Shown: positions 19,900-31,645, counted from the first letter of the stretch. The stretch: 64,000 nucleotides of DNA from Pictodentalium vernedei (GCA_031216915.1 CM062288.1:182988596-183052595); one strand, 5' to 3'. Notes: a model not told the origin generated them from the letters alone. Translations and numbers: made by a program.

Positions 19900-20090
19900 G
19901 TTCGGACAGCAAACCTCTTATAGTCGAGAAACCTAGTTTTCTGTCTGAAAATCTCTAAAACTATCCGGAAATCTTCGGACAGCATATAGTCGTGATTTCT
20001 TCTAGTTTTCTATCTGAAAATCTCTAAAATTATTTTGGAATCCTCAAATTCTCTGTATGAAAGCTCTAAAACTATGGAGTATGGTCGAAT
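19900..20090 (+). repeat. ~72-bp tandem repeat, 2-3 copies
   Basis: 'TTCGGACAGCA' at 19900 and 19973, each followed by 'TAGTCG' and 'TAGTTTTCTRTCTGAAAATC'; a third, weaker unit reaches 20085. Confidence 0.7.
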
Positions 20091-20251
20091 AAGCGAAAGC
20101 GCACATTCTACCAATTTGGTCTTTCCGATGTTTTACAAATGGAGTCTTAAAATGTCCATTTTTTTTTTGTTTAATCTCGGACAGATCCTGGAAAAGGGAC
20201 ACTTTCTCTCACAATCCGTGACAAATGTTTCGAATCTTATATTACAGTTAA

Positions 20252-20496
20252 CCCTTTACCTAACGTAACGGCCAAAACCGGCCAGCGCTATTCTCAAAAA
20301 TTGCCAATTAATTTTCATTATTTTTTTCATTTTTTGTCTCAAAAACATAGGTTATGACCCCTCGTTGGAACGAGCTCGTCGAGCTCGTTCCAACGAGTGG
20401 GCATAACCTATGTTTTTGAGACAAAAAATGAAAAAAATTAGTTATTCAAGAATTTTTTTTTGCAAGTGTCGTCTGCTTTTCAGGTTAGATAAAGGG
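20252..20496 (+). mobile_element. TTAA palindromic MITE M3 (complete)
   Basis: 245 bp between TTAA 20248-20251 and 20497-20500. Ends CCCTTTACCTAACGTAACGG and ...TTAGATAAAGGG. The central palindrome 'GACCCCTCGTTGGAACGAGC' has ~55-bp arms. This is the cleanest copy in '+' orientation and can serve as the family reference. Confidence 0.93.
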
Positions 20497-20499
20497 TTA

Positions 20500-21190
20500 A
20501 AAGCTTCCGGATTTAAAAAGAAAACATGGAAGCAGAATGCAGTGATAACCGGTCCTACCAAAGAACGAACACATACGAACAAAGGTAGGAAGGGGGGAAA
20601 CATATAAGTTAATAACAGTTTTAAAAGGGAGAGGGTGTGTGTATTGGTATATTTCACTCAGGTGTTAAATTGTATCCACTTCTGCTGAACATTTTCATGA
20701 TTAAAAATATTTAAAGTGTGAGGTGTAAGCCGTGCTCATCATTTTGATAATTAAGAGGATTTAAATGATGTGTAACTCGTTCTCATCATTTTGATAATTA
20801 TGAGGATTTTGAGTGTGTTGTGAAACCTGTGCTTGTCAATTCGTCGCTGTTGCTCTATCCAACCAAATAACGAACACAAAGGACAAAAACTGGTAATTTA
20901 TTAGCTGTCAAATTGAGTTGGACGATTGCTTGCACAAATAGGTGGGGTAAAACGGACTTTTCATTTTATATATTTTTTTATTTTCATAAACCGCACATTC
21001 CGCTGCCATCGCTTTTTTGCAGGTATAATTGAGCATTTAATGCACTGAAAGCTAGTTTAATCTTTTGTATAAAGTACCGGTACATAATTGAAAAGACATG
21101 AGCGATGTAAAACTTTAGTTCGTTCTATACGTAAGTAAGACTTTTGTCGGTCGTAGATTTATCAGGTGACACCTTGATCAACCCTGTGCT
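20500..21190. other. Mostly unrecognised DNA; ~50-bp tandem repeat at 20690-20850
   Basis: 'CTCATCATTTTGATAATTA' recurs with ~50-bp spacing (three units, 20690-20850). The rest shows no gene, RNA or known repeat. Confidence 0.45.
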
Positions 21191-21500
21191 GCGAAATGCC
21201 TCCCTGCACCCACACATCGTCTCTCCTCCCAACACCCGGAAACGAAGTGTTAGATGGCATCCCCTACCTCATTCTTCCCAATCTGTTTAGGATGAGCATA
21301 CTAACCCTTTCCCGTTGTCACCCAAATTCCACATATTTTTCATTCTCCCATCCTACTTTCCCGTTATACTCTCAGTGAATCTTATTCTTTTAGACTTATA
21401 TTTTGGACATTTTAAGAGAAAGTATTCAAGGGTCTCTTCTGCTCCTAAATTAAACATTTGGCGACTTCTTTACACTGTCTTTCCTAATTTTTTCCCCAAG
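21190..21500 (-). pseudogene. LINE B C-terminal relic
   Basis: The reverse strand matches the zinc-finger end of LINE B (17758-18020) and the piece at 53150-53440. Shared landmarks on this strand are 'CCTCCCAACACCCGGA', 'CATCCTACTTTCCCGTTAT' and 'TTTAGACTTATATTTTGGAC'. It is more diverged than the other two and has no tail visible. Confidence 0.7.
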
Positions 21501-21535
21501 TTTCATCGACCGCGTCCTCGGCGTAACCGCCATTG

Positions 21536-21555
21536 CCCCCCCCCCCCCCCCCCCC
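21536..21555 (+). repeat. Poly-C run (20 bp)
   Basis: Uninterrupted C20 next to the LINE B relic. Confidence 0.9.
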
Positions 21556-21663
21556 GAGGTGTTCTGTTATGAAATATTGCATCGGCTTCGGTATCGGTTG
21601 AGACAAAAGGGTCGAGTCGTTGTTTCGGTTTTTATTTCTGCTTATTTAACCCAAGGAGAAAAA

Positions 21664-21905
21664 TCAACAAAATACTGAAACTGTACAAAAGCCACATTTT
21701 GAAACAAAAAGGCTTCCCGGGGAGTCCACGATATGGACCTGTGCCGTGATGTTATATGTACATGGTGCTATACAGGACATGCAACATTCCCTAATTGTGT
21801 GGACCCCACTCCCCCCCCCCCCCCACCCTACGTTTCTTTTTATGTTCGACGACGTTAGTGACTTTCGTTTTTTTCTCAACAACTGACACCACGTAGATTT
21901 TTCGA
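21664..21905 (-). repeat. Dispersed repeat V, copy a
   Basis: It matches 54455-54690 in opposite orientation: 'GATATGGACCTGTGCCGTGA', 'ACATGGTGCTATACAGGACA' and 'ACAACTGACACCACGTAGAT'. Both copies carry a C or G homopolymer at the same internal place (21811-21824; 54536-54550). Family unknown. Confidence 0.75.
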
Positions 21906-22024
21906 TTAACCGGACAGCTCTTATCCCCCACCTCCCGCTCAGCCCCACCCCAAAGGTGCATTCAAGGAAAGCTTCAAAACCTGGATTTTCTTTATCTCAG
22001 GCCACCCAAACACCTATTTGGACA

Positions 22025-22630
22025 ACAAAAAAGAACGAAACCAGAGAAACTAGAGAAACAGAATTTACTGCGACCAGTAAATTTGAGTCTGTGTGAAAAT
22101 GGTGAAAGCATCAGTTCTAAAACATATGGAAAAAATAATTTATGAAGACTTATTTTCAGGAGTAAAATATCTTTGAAGAAATCAGAAATACGTTTTCGTA
22201 AACGGCATTTAAAGATTTTCATTCAGGATTCAGTTTAAATTTTTCAAGAAACCGGAAATAACTTTTGTGCATAGCATTAAATGTGTTCTATAAAGGACAC
22301 AGCAATGGACATTTTTTAGTCTGCCCACTTTTCAAGAGAAGAAATACATGTTTACCTGTGTGACCCTAGTAAACTGAACCCAAATTAATAACTTTCACGG
22401 TGTTTTGACTCATTTGATGTTGGTGCGAGGTTCATAGGTCATACCATGCTTGAGATATGAGTGTGCCCAACTTTCAAATTTTGTGCAGCAGTGCATAAGA
22501 AGATCGAAAACTGATTTCCAGCAATTTCGAGAAATGCACTCAATGAACCCTGGGTGACCTCTGTGCCCTTGACCCATATTGTGAACCTCAATTGTGTTTC
22601 ACACAGACTAACAATATTTAATTTCAAATC
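22025..22630 (-). repeat. Dispersed repeats Z and 240-bp-array monomer, single copies
   Basis: 22040-22080 ('GAGAAACAGAATTTACTGCG') matches 54725-54770 and 61845-61875. 22410-22600 is one diverged monomer of the 62.1-63.5 kb array ('ATACCATGCTTGAGATATGA', 'ATTTCCAGCAATTTCGA', 'CCTTGACCCATATTGTGAAC'). Confidence 0.7.
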
Positions 22631-22842
22631 CAGTTCCTAATCATGATGGATTCGAAATTTAATATTCCTCCCCTTTTAGCATTTTAATGGGTTTCAGCTA
22701 GGAAGATCACCCCAAGATGTTTGGCTTTATTTGGCCTAGCACCCTAGACTATCACTCTGTAACTAAATTCAACCATAAGTTAAGGAGCATGTTACAAATA
22801 CTTAGAACAGCCTCAGATTCCTTGATTTGCAGTTGATTTATC

Positions 22843-22955
22843 ACATTTTTCCCGTTGGAGGGGAGGGGAGGGGAGGGTAGGAATTCGATCCCTTGAAACA
22901 ACAGTATATTTAGCACATTTTTCCTGTTGGAGGGGAGGGGTATGATCCCATGGCA
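22843..22955 (+). repeat. Direct repeat with G-quadruplex-type motif
   Basis: 'CACATTTTTCCYGTTGGAGG' occurs at 22843 and 22916. The first copy has GGGGAGGGGAGGGGAGGG (22860-22877), a textbook four-run G motif. Confidence 0.8.
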
Positions 22956-22999
22956 CACAGTATCTGAAGACTTTCATACGTCTAGGCCAAACGGTGCTC

Positions 23000-23695
23000 G
23001 TCAAAACCGAGGTAGGCCTGGGTGTATAGGTGTCTCTCAGAGACTACCAGACCAAAAACATACAGAGGTGTGACTGTACCCAAATTTAGGGACCCCCTCA
23101 TCCAACCAAAAATAATCCATTCCACCCTCCCTACCCACAATCACAGGCCCAGTAACCCACCCATAAAACCCATCCGCTCATTCCTGCAGAATTTGAAGCA
23201 GTCTCCTCGATATGGTAACTTGCAAGTTACTACTCCCCAAACTCAGTTCCAGCACCTCCTCCATACACACTTACCTCCCACGCCCACCCCTACACTTTCC
23301 TTAATTTTGTTCTAACATTCAGTTTACTATTGAGAATAATGGCGAAATGAACATTTTTCATTACATTGCTGTGTCCACTATGGCCGCGACCGGTTTATTT
23401 TCTGGATAGGGGTGCGAGTGGGTTGGGAAAGGGGAGTTCATGGTGGGTGGGGGAAGAGAAAGCCTGGTCATTTAAGGAGGGAGGGAAATCTTCCTGCATC
23501 CGTGCGGGTCATCTTTTTTTCGCAAGATGGGAATTTCCTCTTGCACCCCACCCCAAACACACACACCCTTGTTTGTGTTGTGTGTTAAGTGGGGTCTTCA
23601 TTGCAAATGGCTGTTTATACACTCGCAAAAATGAAATTTATACTCAAGCCATAAATACTATCAGAAATATTGCTAGCACACAATGAAAGTTCTAT
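23000..23695. other. No recognised gene
   Basis: Two open frames (23022-23315 and 23366-23686) of 97 and 106 residues are Pro/Thr- or Trp/Gly-rich and match nothing I know. The sequence is C-rich on one strand, which lengthens chance frames. Confidence 0.4.
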
Positions 23696-23699
23696 CTAT

Positions 23700-23865
23700 A
23701 TACATAAGACATGTGTACCATCGACGTGCAGTTCGCCCACTGTGAAATGAGGTGGAGTGCCTTGCTTAATGACACAACCTGAGTAACTTTGGCGAGAATC
23801 GAACCCTTACCCTTTCACTCACAAGGCCGACTCGCTCTTATATAGTCCATCGCACCATTGTCGAC
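23700..23865 (-). mobile_element. SINE head fragment (tRNA-related)
   Basis: Minus strand: box B-like 'GGTTCGATTCTCGCC' (23785-23799) followed by 'TTGTGTCATTAAGCAAGGCA' and 'TGCACGTCGATGGTACACAT', the standard body of the window's SINE family. It stops before the 'CTCGGTGG' core. Confidence 0.7.
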
Positions 23866-23992
23866 CACGTAAGTGACAGACTCAACTCAATAGGCTAAAT
23901 TCAAAGAAACATGTTTTTCCTGGTTGGCCTCAGTGTTGCTCAAAAGTAGTGAACGAAAGCACTTCTCTTTCTTTTTCGCGTCTGTTGATTAG

Positions 23993-24170
23993 CCCTTTAG
24001 CCAACGTAATGACAAAAAACGTACAGCTCTACTTATGCTGATTCACTGTTTGCTACCAAAAAACATAGCTTATGACCAATTATTGGAATGAGCAGTCTTT
24101 TTAGGGAAAATATGAAAACTTCGAGTTATTCAAGAATATTTTTTTGCCAAGTGAAGTATTCTATTTATTT
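23993..24170 (+). mobile_element. TTAA MITE M4, internally deleted
   Basis: It starts 'CCCTTTAGCCAACGTAATG', keeps 'ACATAGCTTATGACC' and 'GGAATGAGC', loses the second palindrome arm and ends with 'AGTTATTCAAGAATATTTTT'. A second piece of the same end lies at 24910-24970. Confidence 0.75.
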
Positions 24171-27100
24171 GAGGATTAAAAAACGCACTGGCACAGACTT
24201 TTCGAAATGAAACATTTTTTACCCTTTTACATGTCGCTGAAATAAAATTGGGCTGAATTTGTTGAACCTGACTGGTTTCCCAGTAAAAAAAGATGTTATG
24301 CCTAAACTAGAAGATAAATGGATCAAGGGTTGTTGTTAGCAAAGATCGTCTGTTCGCCGTGGGCGGTTAGAAGCGGTGCGAAGTTGAATGTGGACGCTGA
24401 CATTGTGGTAGATTTCAACTTCTTGCTGTGTCAGGCATGCACACGCTGGAACGCAAATTTGAAACTGAAACAAGGACATCCTTGCGGTGTTGCTTTGGGT
24501 CGGACGGTGCTACGACAAATCTCAATCCAAAAGACACAGGGCTGGGCGCGTAAGATTAGACCATAAACCCCGTGGGATGAGGGCTCTATATTTTATAACG
24601 CTCTATATTCCACCACACCGGCTTCAGCAGGCCAATCCAAGGGCTTCCTTTCCCCTTCTCGCAGAGGCAAACGCGGACGTCTGAAGCCTCGAATGAGACT
24701 CCTTGCGACCGGGCATGTCCCTGCCTGCCAAAAGGAGACTGTGCAAACCCTCAACAGATTGTCCTTATTGAACTCATTTGTAGAACTTAACTTGTTTCTG
24801 ATTAATATACAACATTTTCTTTAAACTAGAAGATGATAGGATTAGGCCCTGTTATACTGACTGATCATTTTAACTGTTTATTCCTCAATGGGTTCAAGTT
24901 TAGTCCGGAAAAAATGAAAACTTTGAGTTATTCAAGAATATTTTATAGCCAAGTGCAGAGTTCTATTTATGAAATGTAAAGGGTCGAAGAACCCGGTCGA
25001 CACCTCATGGTGTGATCATTTGGCTCATTGAATTTTTTTTCAATAAGCGGGGATGCCAGCACACAAGCCAATGTACATATATAATTTCTAAATATAGTAA
25101 CAGATAGACAAAAGTTGAAAAATTACCCAAACGTGGTCTTTTCTAGATTTCGATGTCAAATAAATCTTTAAATGCTTTGCAATCGATTTTTATAGTTTCT
25201 ACAAACGGGTTCCCTCTACAACCGGGGACGTCCCCTGTTGGAAGGTTTTCCGTTTCAAAAAGGTTCCCGTTTGGGACCATGTGCAAACTCACCCTCACAC
25301 GCACACATACACAACAGACCTGCTTTATTGACTAGGCGAGGTACTTAATGTTGTTTCTGTTCTTCCAAACTCTAGCCCTTACTTCACTTAAACAGTACAG
25401 TGTAGGCGAACATACCGAGGTAAATTATTTTCTTCGTGCTTTGTACATCGGTGTGTACAAACAAACTGTTTTGTGTAACTATCTCACTTTGTCCATATGC
25501 TTCCATAGCTTTTTTTCTTCTTTTTTTGAAACATATTCTGTTTACAATAATTACTTATTATCAGCTCAGAACTTCAAATACAAACGCATCATCACGCCCC
25601 TCAACATAATTTGCTGATTCTCAACCCATTTGCATTCCCGTTATGTTGCGCGTGTTGACAACGCCAAAAGTATCTAGCTATTGATCTCAGAGAAAGGAAA
25701 GACACACAATGGCGTGTTTTCTTGCCCCCGAGACAAACAAAAAGAAGATTTACATGAATGCCCATGAAAATGAATATTACTTATTACACATGACCGAGTA
25801 AACAGATGTTTTATTCTGGGGGATAATGAATACAAACTACCATTTTGTTCCACACATGGACATCTGTCACGCTTTAATAATAATATGAAAATACGTGACA
25901 CGTAATGGTTCACACCCAATATTGTTAATTTCGGTAAATATTGCAGGCCCGAAGCAAGTTTTTTTCAGGAAAGAGATGGTATATATCGCAGAAATAGCAG
26001 CGGTTATGTGGAATATAACAATTTGCCAAAACGTGTTGTACAGCGACATGCAATAAACACAGAACTAGACATGTATGTTCATATGTTAATGTGGCGACAA
26101 ATATGACAATCGAGAAACTTTGAAAGATTGCAGAAGGATCAAACTTGAGACAAGCTATAGTAAAACAAACCTTCATTTTTTAAACTGACAAAAGATCATA
26201 ATTCAATGGCAAATTGTTTCATGAGGTTTTAACAACACTTTCAAAAACCAAGGCTATATTATGAGCGAGATTGTACGTCAATTTCAATAACTAAGGTTAT
26301 TATATCACGTTGTTAGTTCCCAAGATCCTTCCCATCCTTCAATACCTAGACGAGCAAAAGAGTCATTCGTGGAGTCACTCGTTCAGGCAATTACTCTATG
26401 GCTCATTTGTTCGATGGGATTCTGGTCGTTCGAGTAATCTGAGATGGTTAGCAAGCCGACACTAGTGCTAGTAATAGTACAAGGCTACAAGAGTGGAAGA
26501 AGACTCCAGGATTTGGTGACTACTGTAAAAGCTAATCATAGGACAGACGATGGCAATATTCGGAAAATCAGTAATAGTGGTGTTGGAGATATGAAGATCA
26601 TGGAGAGGTCTAGAACTGGGCAGATGCTAGGAACTAAATTATCATCAGGTATTTTTAGTACTACATCATCATGCCATAGGTATCCTCCTATACCCCAATG
26701 AGCATTAAGAGTCGTAAAAGAAATCGCTATTTCGATACTCATTTGCTCAATGGGATTTGAGTCGTCCGAGCAATGACTTTTTCAGTAACTGCTCAAAACC
26801 TTATTTACTCGATAAGATTCGAGTCGTTCGAATAATACCCATCCCTGCTTGATTGTATTTTGGGTTTGTGGATCATAGACGACTTCGTTATACACAGGGA
26901 AGGCAGACACAGAGACGGCCTAGACAAAATAGACTGCTGGGATAGGCAGAAATGGGACCAGTAAAAGGCAAAACAGGCCAAGAAATAGAAGGATAAACCA
27001 CAGAATATATCGGGATAGATAAAATACCGAGACCATGGTGCACATCCGAAACAATAAAGTTACTCTTATACGAAGGAATGCGTCTATTGTTGGGCATAAA

Positions 27101-27240
27101 GTAGAATTCTAGGGGACAACAGATAGAAACCGAATATTTAGTGGGAAATCCGCACTAGTAAAAGAACTGTTGGTTTTATTTGGGTAATTTTACAAAATAT
27201 TCGAACAAATACAAATACTCATACCAGGAAACGCACCTTA
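24170..27240. other. Three kilobases without a recognised gene
   Basis: An 82-residue frame at 24318-24566 ('LLAKIVCSPWAVRSGAKLN') lies in a locally GC-rich patch (24330-24720) unlike its surroundings, so an exon or a GC-rich element is possible, but no domain is visible and no splice context is convincing. 26395-26845 repeats 'GGGATTYGAGTCGTYCGA' three times. Other frames here are AT-rich chance frames. Confidence 0.35.
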
Positions 27241-27389
27241 AAGCACTCTTTTAAGCCCAAAATTGAGGAATCCGTGCCAAATAAAGTTGTTTTGACGGTT
27301 TAGAGGGATTGTTTGGATGTGTGTAGTAATTTGATGTATTCTAGTTCACTTGAATTTATCCACATGAGACCTCTCATCATTCATTCAGC

Positions 27390-27825
27390 ACTACGTGCTA
27401 CTATTATAAGCCCTAGATGGGGGTTTGCTAAGTCCGTCTTGGTAGTTTTGGATTATTTAGAGGGATTGTCGGGTTGTTTGTTGTAATTAAATTTACTCAT
27501 ATTCAATCGAACACACCATCTGAACACGAACACACCCCTTTCCTATTAGAAGGTTTTGGGTCACATAGCAACCATGTGCTACCATAGAAACCAAGATGGC
27601 GGCCTCAGATATACAAAATGGACGACGTACACTCGTCTCACCTCAACAAAATGCGCGCTGCGCATGCACACTAGGACCACGTATCACTATGGGGATGTTG
27701 TCACAAGATGGCGCTCACGCGGGCTACCATGACAACCAAAAATGAAGTAACTGGGCCATGTGCCTATGACGTCACATGAGATCCGGCCAACGTGGGTCGG
27801 TTGGGTACATGATCTACTACTAACA
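27390..27825 (+). repeat. Promoter-like dispersed repeat R1, copy b
   Basis: Second copy of the repeat at 1-512. Motifs: perfect YY1-type AAGATGGCGGCC (27592-27603), another AAGATGGCGCTC near 27705, NRF1-like TGCGCATGCAC near 27660 and a perfect CRE TGACGTCA near 27768. It runs directly into a tRNA-like SINE head at 27826. Confidence 0.65.
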
Positions 27826-27950
27826 TCAAGCCGAGAGATCCACGGTTCGATCCCCTGCAGGGGTAACTGCGTTGTGTCATTAGGCAAGGCACTTAATCAC
27901 GATTGCGCAAGTGGGGGCACGGTGGAGAGCGTTCTGGGGCACATCCTCCC
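27826..27950 (+). mobile_element. SINE head fragment (tRNA-related)
   Basis: Box B 'GGTTCGATCCC' near 27843, then 'GCGTTGTGTCATTAGGCAAG' as in the other SINEs, ending at a C-rich run (27950-27960). Box A and the 3' core are missing. Confidence 0.65.
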
Positions 27951-28009
27951 TCCCCCCCCCCAAAAAAAATTCCGATAGGATCACCGATCCAATGTCGAGT
28001 TGTGACAGC

Positions 28010-28900
28010 ACAAAAGTGGGTTTAATCATTATCAACTTATCATCCGGAAACCAATTTGTTACAATTTACTATGTGAAGGGGCACTGTAACCTTGACCTTA
28101 GACCTACTGATTCCAAAATAAATAGGGCTCTTTCTTTCAATAATGCCAACCTACCTATGAAGTTTCATGAACGTGGGTGGAACTATTTTCAAATTATCAT
28201 CTGGAAACCAATTGTTTACGATTTATGTTCAACGTCACTGTGACCGTGACCTTTGACCTAGCGAGTCCAAGATAAATAGAGGTCTTCCACTCACCTATGT
28301 CAACCCACCTATGAAGTTTCACGAAATGTGTATTCAACCGTAGTGAAGTTAGCATCCGGAAACCAATTGTTTACGATTTAGTATGTTGATGGTCACTGTG
28401 ACCTTGACCTTTATCTAGCAAGTCCAAAATAAATAGGATTCTTCCTCTCACTGATGCCAATCTACCTATGAAGTTTCATGAACGTGGGTCGAAGCATTAT
28501 CAAGGTATCATCCGGAAACCAATTGTTTTGATTTACTATGTTCAGGGTTACTGTGACCTTGACCTTTGACCTAGTGAGTCCAAAATAAATAGGGTTCTTC
28601 CTCTCAAGAAAGCCAACCTACGTATGAAGTTTCATGAATGTGAGTTTAACCATAGACAAGTTATCATCCGGAAACCAATTGTTTACAATTTACTATGCAC
28701 ATGGTCACTTTTACCTTGACCTTTGACCAAGCAAGTCCAAAATAAATAGTGTTCTTCCACTCACCGATGCCAACCTTCCTATGGAGTTTCATGAACGTGG
28801 GACGAACCATTATCAAGTTATCACCCAGAAACCAATTGTTTACGCCCGCCCGCCATTCGCCAAACTACAAGTCGAGCTTGACTTCGTCACAACTTGACTA
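28010..28900 (+). repeat. ~150-bp tandem array with DR1 motifs (element A)
   Basis: About six monomers, each with 'CATCCGGAAACCAATTGTTT', 'GTCACTGTGACCTTGACC', 'GTCCAAAATAAATAG' and 'TATGAAGTTTCATGAACGTG'. Perfect TGACCTTTGACC(T/A) occurs at 28247, 28560 and 28727, the reverse complement of the AGGTCAAAGGTCA DR1 nuclear-receptor site. The array ends with an imperfect hairpin 'AGTCGAGCTTGAC...CAACTTGACT' (28870-28899), directly against the next element. Confidence 0.85.
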
Positions 28901-30612
28901 AACAAGAGGCCCCAAGGGGCCTTAATCGCTTACTTACCAAAGTGGTTCAAAGAAGTATTTGGGGTCACATTCAGTTATACATGGTTCATCTACACTACAA
29001 AGGAATGAAGTCATGAAAGGCAAATTTTATGGAAAAATAAGGAATCGATTTGAACAAACCTGAACCTAACATGCTCCCCATGCCACCCCACTCCTGCCCA
29101 TAGATAGCGCAAATAATAAGCCAGGCACTCAAATTGAACAAACTTGGACCTGATCTCCCTTGAGATGTTATATACCAAATATGAAAGAATTCTGACCGGT
29201 GGATCTGAAGAAGGAGGTTTTTAAAGAAATGTCCTCACATTAAACTTAAATATTTACCCAGGTAACCAATTTGAACAAAGCTGAAACTGACCCACCTCAA
29301 GATGTTGCATACCAAATATGAAAGGATTCTGAGTGGCGAATCTGAAGAAAAAGATTTTTAAAGAAATGCTCTCATATTGCACTAAGTTAAAATTCATTCT
29401 CCCACAGGCAGCCCAAATATAAACCCAGGGACTCGATTTGAACAAACTTGAATCTGACCCCCCTATAGATGTTGTATACCAAGCATGAAAGGATTCTGAC
29501 TGGTGAATCTGAATAAGATTTTTTAAAGAAATTTCCTCAAATTCAGGCTTTTAAAAATTGCATGAACTTTAGTTTAGTTCATGCAAAGGTTAAGCAAATC
29601 ATGCCTTGCATAACCGATTTTTCGTTCATGCAAAATTCAAAACAGAAACATCTCAAAGCATCATTTTCTGCAAATGGGTTCAGCCAAACTGTGAATGGTT
29701 AAGCAAATTATTTTTTGCAAAACCTTTTTTGGGGTTAAGCGAAATTAAAATTTTTAAAAGCCTGAAATTGCATTAAGTTAAACTTTGGGCTCAAACAGGG
29801 AGCCAAAATATTTACCCAGGTAACCAATTTAAACAAACCTGAAACTGACCCACCTCAAGAAGTTGCATACCAAATATGAAAGTATTCTGACTAGTGAATC
29901 TGAAGAAAAAGATTTTTAAAGAAATTCCCTTATATTGCACTAAGTTAAAATTCAAGCTCCCATAGGCAGCCCAAATATAAACCCAGGGTCTCGATTTGAA
30001 CAAACTTGAATCTGACCCCCTATAGATGTTGTATACTAAACATGAAAGGATTCTGACTGGTGGATCTGAAGATGAAGATTTTTAAAGAAATTTCCTCAAT
30101 AGAGAGTCCAAATACTAACTAAGGGACCCGATTTGTACAAACTTGAATCTGACCCCCTAGAGATGTTGTATACCAAATATGAAAGATGTTTAAAGAAATT
30201 TCCTCATATTTCACTAAGTTAAAATTCGGGCTCCTGCAGGGAGCCCAATTATTAACCCATGGACTCGATTTGAACAAACTTGAATCTGACTCTCCCCCCC
30301 CCCCTCCACCCACCCACCCCTAGAGATGTCATATACCAAATATCAAAAGATTCTAAATGATGGTTCTGGAGAAGACGATTTTTTAATTTAAAAAAAAAAT
30401 GTATGGGTGCTATCAGAGGAATGGGCTTGTGGTGCCCCCTGTGGGCGCGGCAAGGTTATTTGTACAAACTTGAATTGACATATGATAGGAACATGCACAC
30501 CAAGTTGAGTTCAATTTGGTCCAGTAGTTTGGGATAAGTCGATAATGTAAAGTTCACGACGGACGACGACGGACGGCAAGTGATAAGTTAAGCTCCCTTC
30601 GGTGAGCTAAAA
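28901..30612 (+). mobile_element. Hairpin-ended tandem-repeat element B
   Basis: It starts 'ACAAGAGGCCCCAAGGGGCC', carries about seven 165-190-bp monomers ('TTTGAACAAACTTGAATCTG', 'CATACCAAATATGAAAG', 'GATTTTTAAAGAAAT', 'GGGAGCCCAAATATTAACCC'), then 'GACGGACGACGACGGACGG' and a terminal hairpin ending GAGCTAA (30585-30609). Element D (57937-59047) has the same start, monomer and end. The layout resembles, from memory, bivalve 'pearl'/Helentron-associated elements: tandem core plus terminal hairpin. No protein is coded. Confidence 0.7.
29544..29764. mobile_element. Small MITE with perfect 16-bp inverted ends
   Basis: It starts CAGGCTTTTAAAAATT and ends AATTTTTAAAAGCCTG. It is flanked by AAATT (29539-29543 and 29765-29769). 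It sits in the middle of a monomer of element B, and the flanks joined through one AAATT give the normal monomer ('CCTCAWATTGCAYTAAG', compare 29926-29943). Inside, 'GCATGAACT'/'AGTTCATGC' makes a subterminal hairpin. The 221-bp length and 5-bp duplication suggest a cut-and-paste family, not identified. Confidence 0.85.
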
Positions 30613-30624
30613 ATCAGCCATATG

Positions 30625-30640
30625 CCCCCCCCCCCCCCCC
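30625..30640 (+). repeat. Poly-C run (16 bp)
   Basis: Uninterrupted C16, just beyond the end of element B. Confidence 0.9.
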
Positions 30641-31140
30641 ACCACCCCTCCAAATTAACCCATATAGGGAACATCAGGCAAGAAATTTTAATATCGAGAT
30701 ATTTATACTTGCAGGATGTATAAGGGGGAGGGGTGCGTAATAGCAGATTTATGTGTGATATCCGACCTTTCTCAATTTAATGACATCAATGTTGTCAATT
30801 ATTTGTAGACTCGAGAAAAAAAAAACGTCGCCGGTGTTCCGTCAGGTTCCGTCGCCGGATTTACGAAATAACGTCGCCTTTATTTGGTAATTAATTCGTT
30901 TCTTCTGGTCCGGGTTCGCTATTTAAAATTGATGAATCTCTTGGGGCGATAGGAAAATGAAGGAATCGTTAACAAAAGTAAGACGGTAATATTATTTGAT
31001 AAGCAATTGTTGCCAATTTTAAAAAGCATAAACCGGCTGTTTGTCTTTATTTTGTGTGATGTCATTAGGCATACTTATTTAATTCTATTCATTTAGTTTC
31101 CTAATTTTAGTAGAAGTTTTCAACAAAAAACAAAACTTGA
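30641..31140. other. No recognised feature
   Basis: Unrecognised DNA. 30825-30870 contains 'GTCGCCGG..TTCCGTC' twice as a short direct repeat. Confidence 0.4.
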
Positions 31141-31299
31141 TTATTGGTATGGCGAGGGCCGGTCGCCGAGAAGGCGGCCCTTTAGTTATTTCTGGACGGA
31201 TTTTGATATTTGGTATGTGGCTTGATATGCATGTGCAACACCCGATGACACAAAATAGGGCGTGTCCACGCTTTTTCACAAGAGTCATGGCCCTTTGTT

Positions 31300-31645
31300 A
31301 AAATCTACTAATTTTGAGCTTGATGGTGCGATACTTCAACAAACGTCAACCGATTTGACGGATGTTTGGCACATGGGTTTCAAGGAACAATGTCTTGGTC
31401 GAGTTCGAAAACAGGCTCGGTCCGATGTACGGCCGAAGAATTATTGGGCTGAATTTGTCATTTTTTGCAAATTTTGTGCTTGATACTAATGAAAGCGCCG
31501 TAACTTGAACAAATGTTAACCGATTTGATTCTTTTTTATTGTATGAGTTTCCAGGATAATTGTCTCGACCAAGTTCGAAAGTGTTCGGTCGGATATAGAC
31601 AGCAGAATTATTGAGTGGACGTCGTCATTTTGTTCAAATTAGTTA
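31300..31645 (+). repeat. ~175-bp tandem duplication
   Basis: Two units share 'AACCGATTTGA', 'GACCAAGTTCGAAA/TGGTCGAGTTCGAAA', 'GGTCSGATRTA' and 'GAATTATTG'. Non-coding dispersed type. Confidence 0.65.

Noticed and set aside
24318-24566. 82-residue host exon in a GC-rich patch
   Set aside because: No domain, homolog or convincing splice signals; kept only as an unassigned frame.
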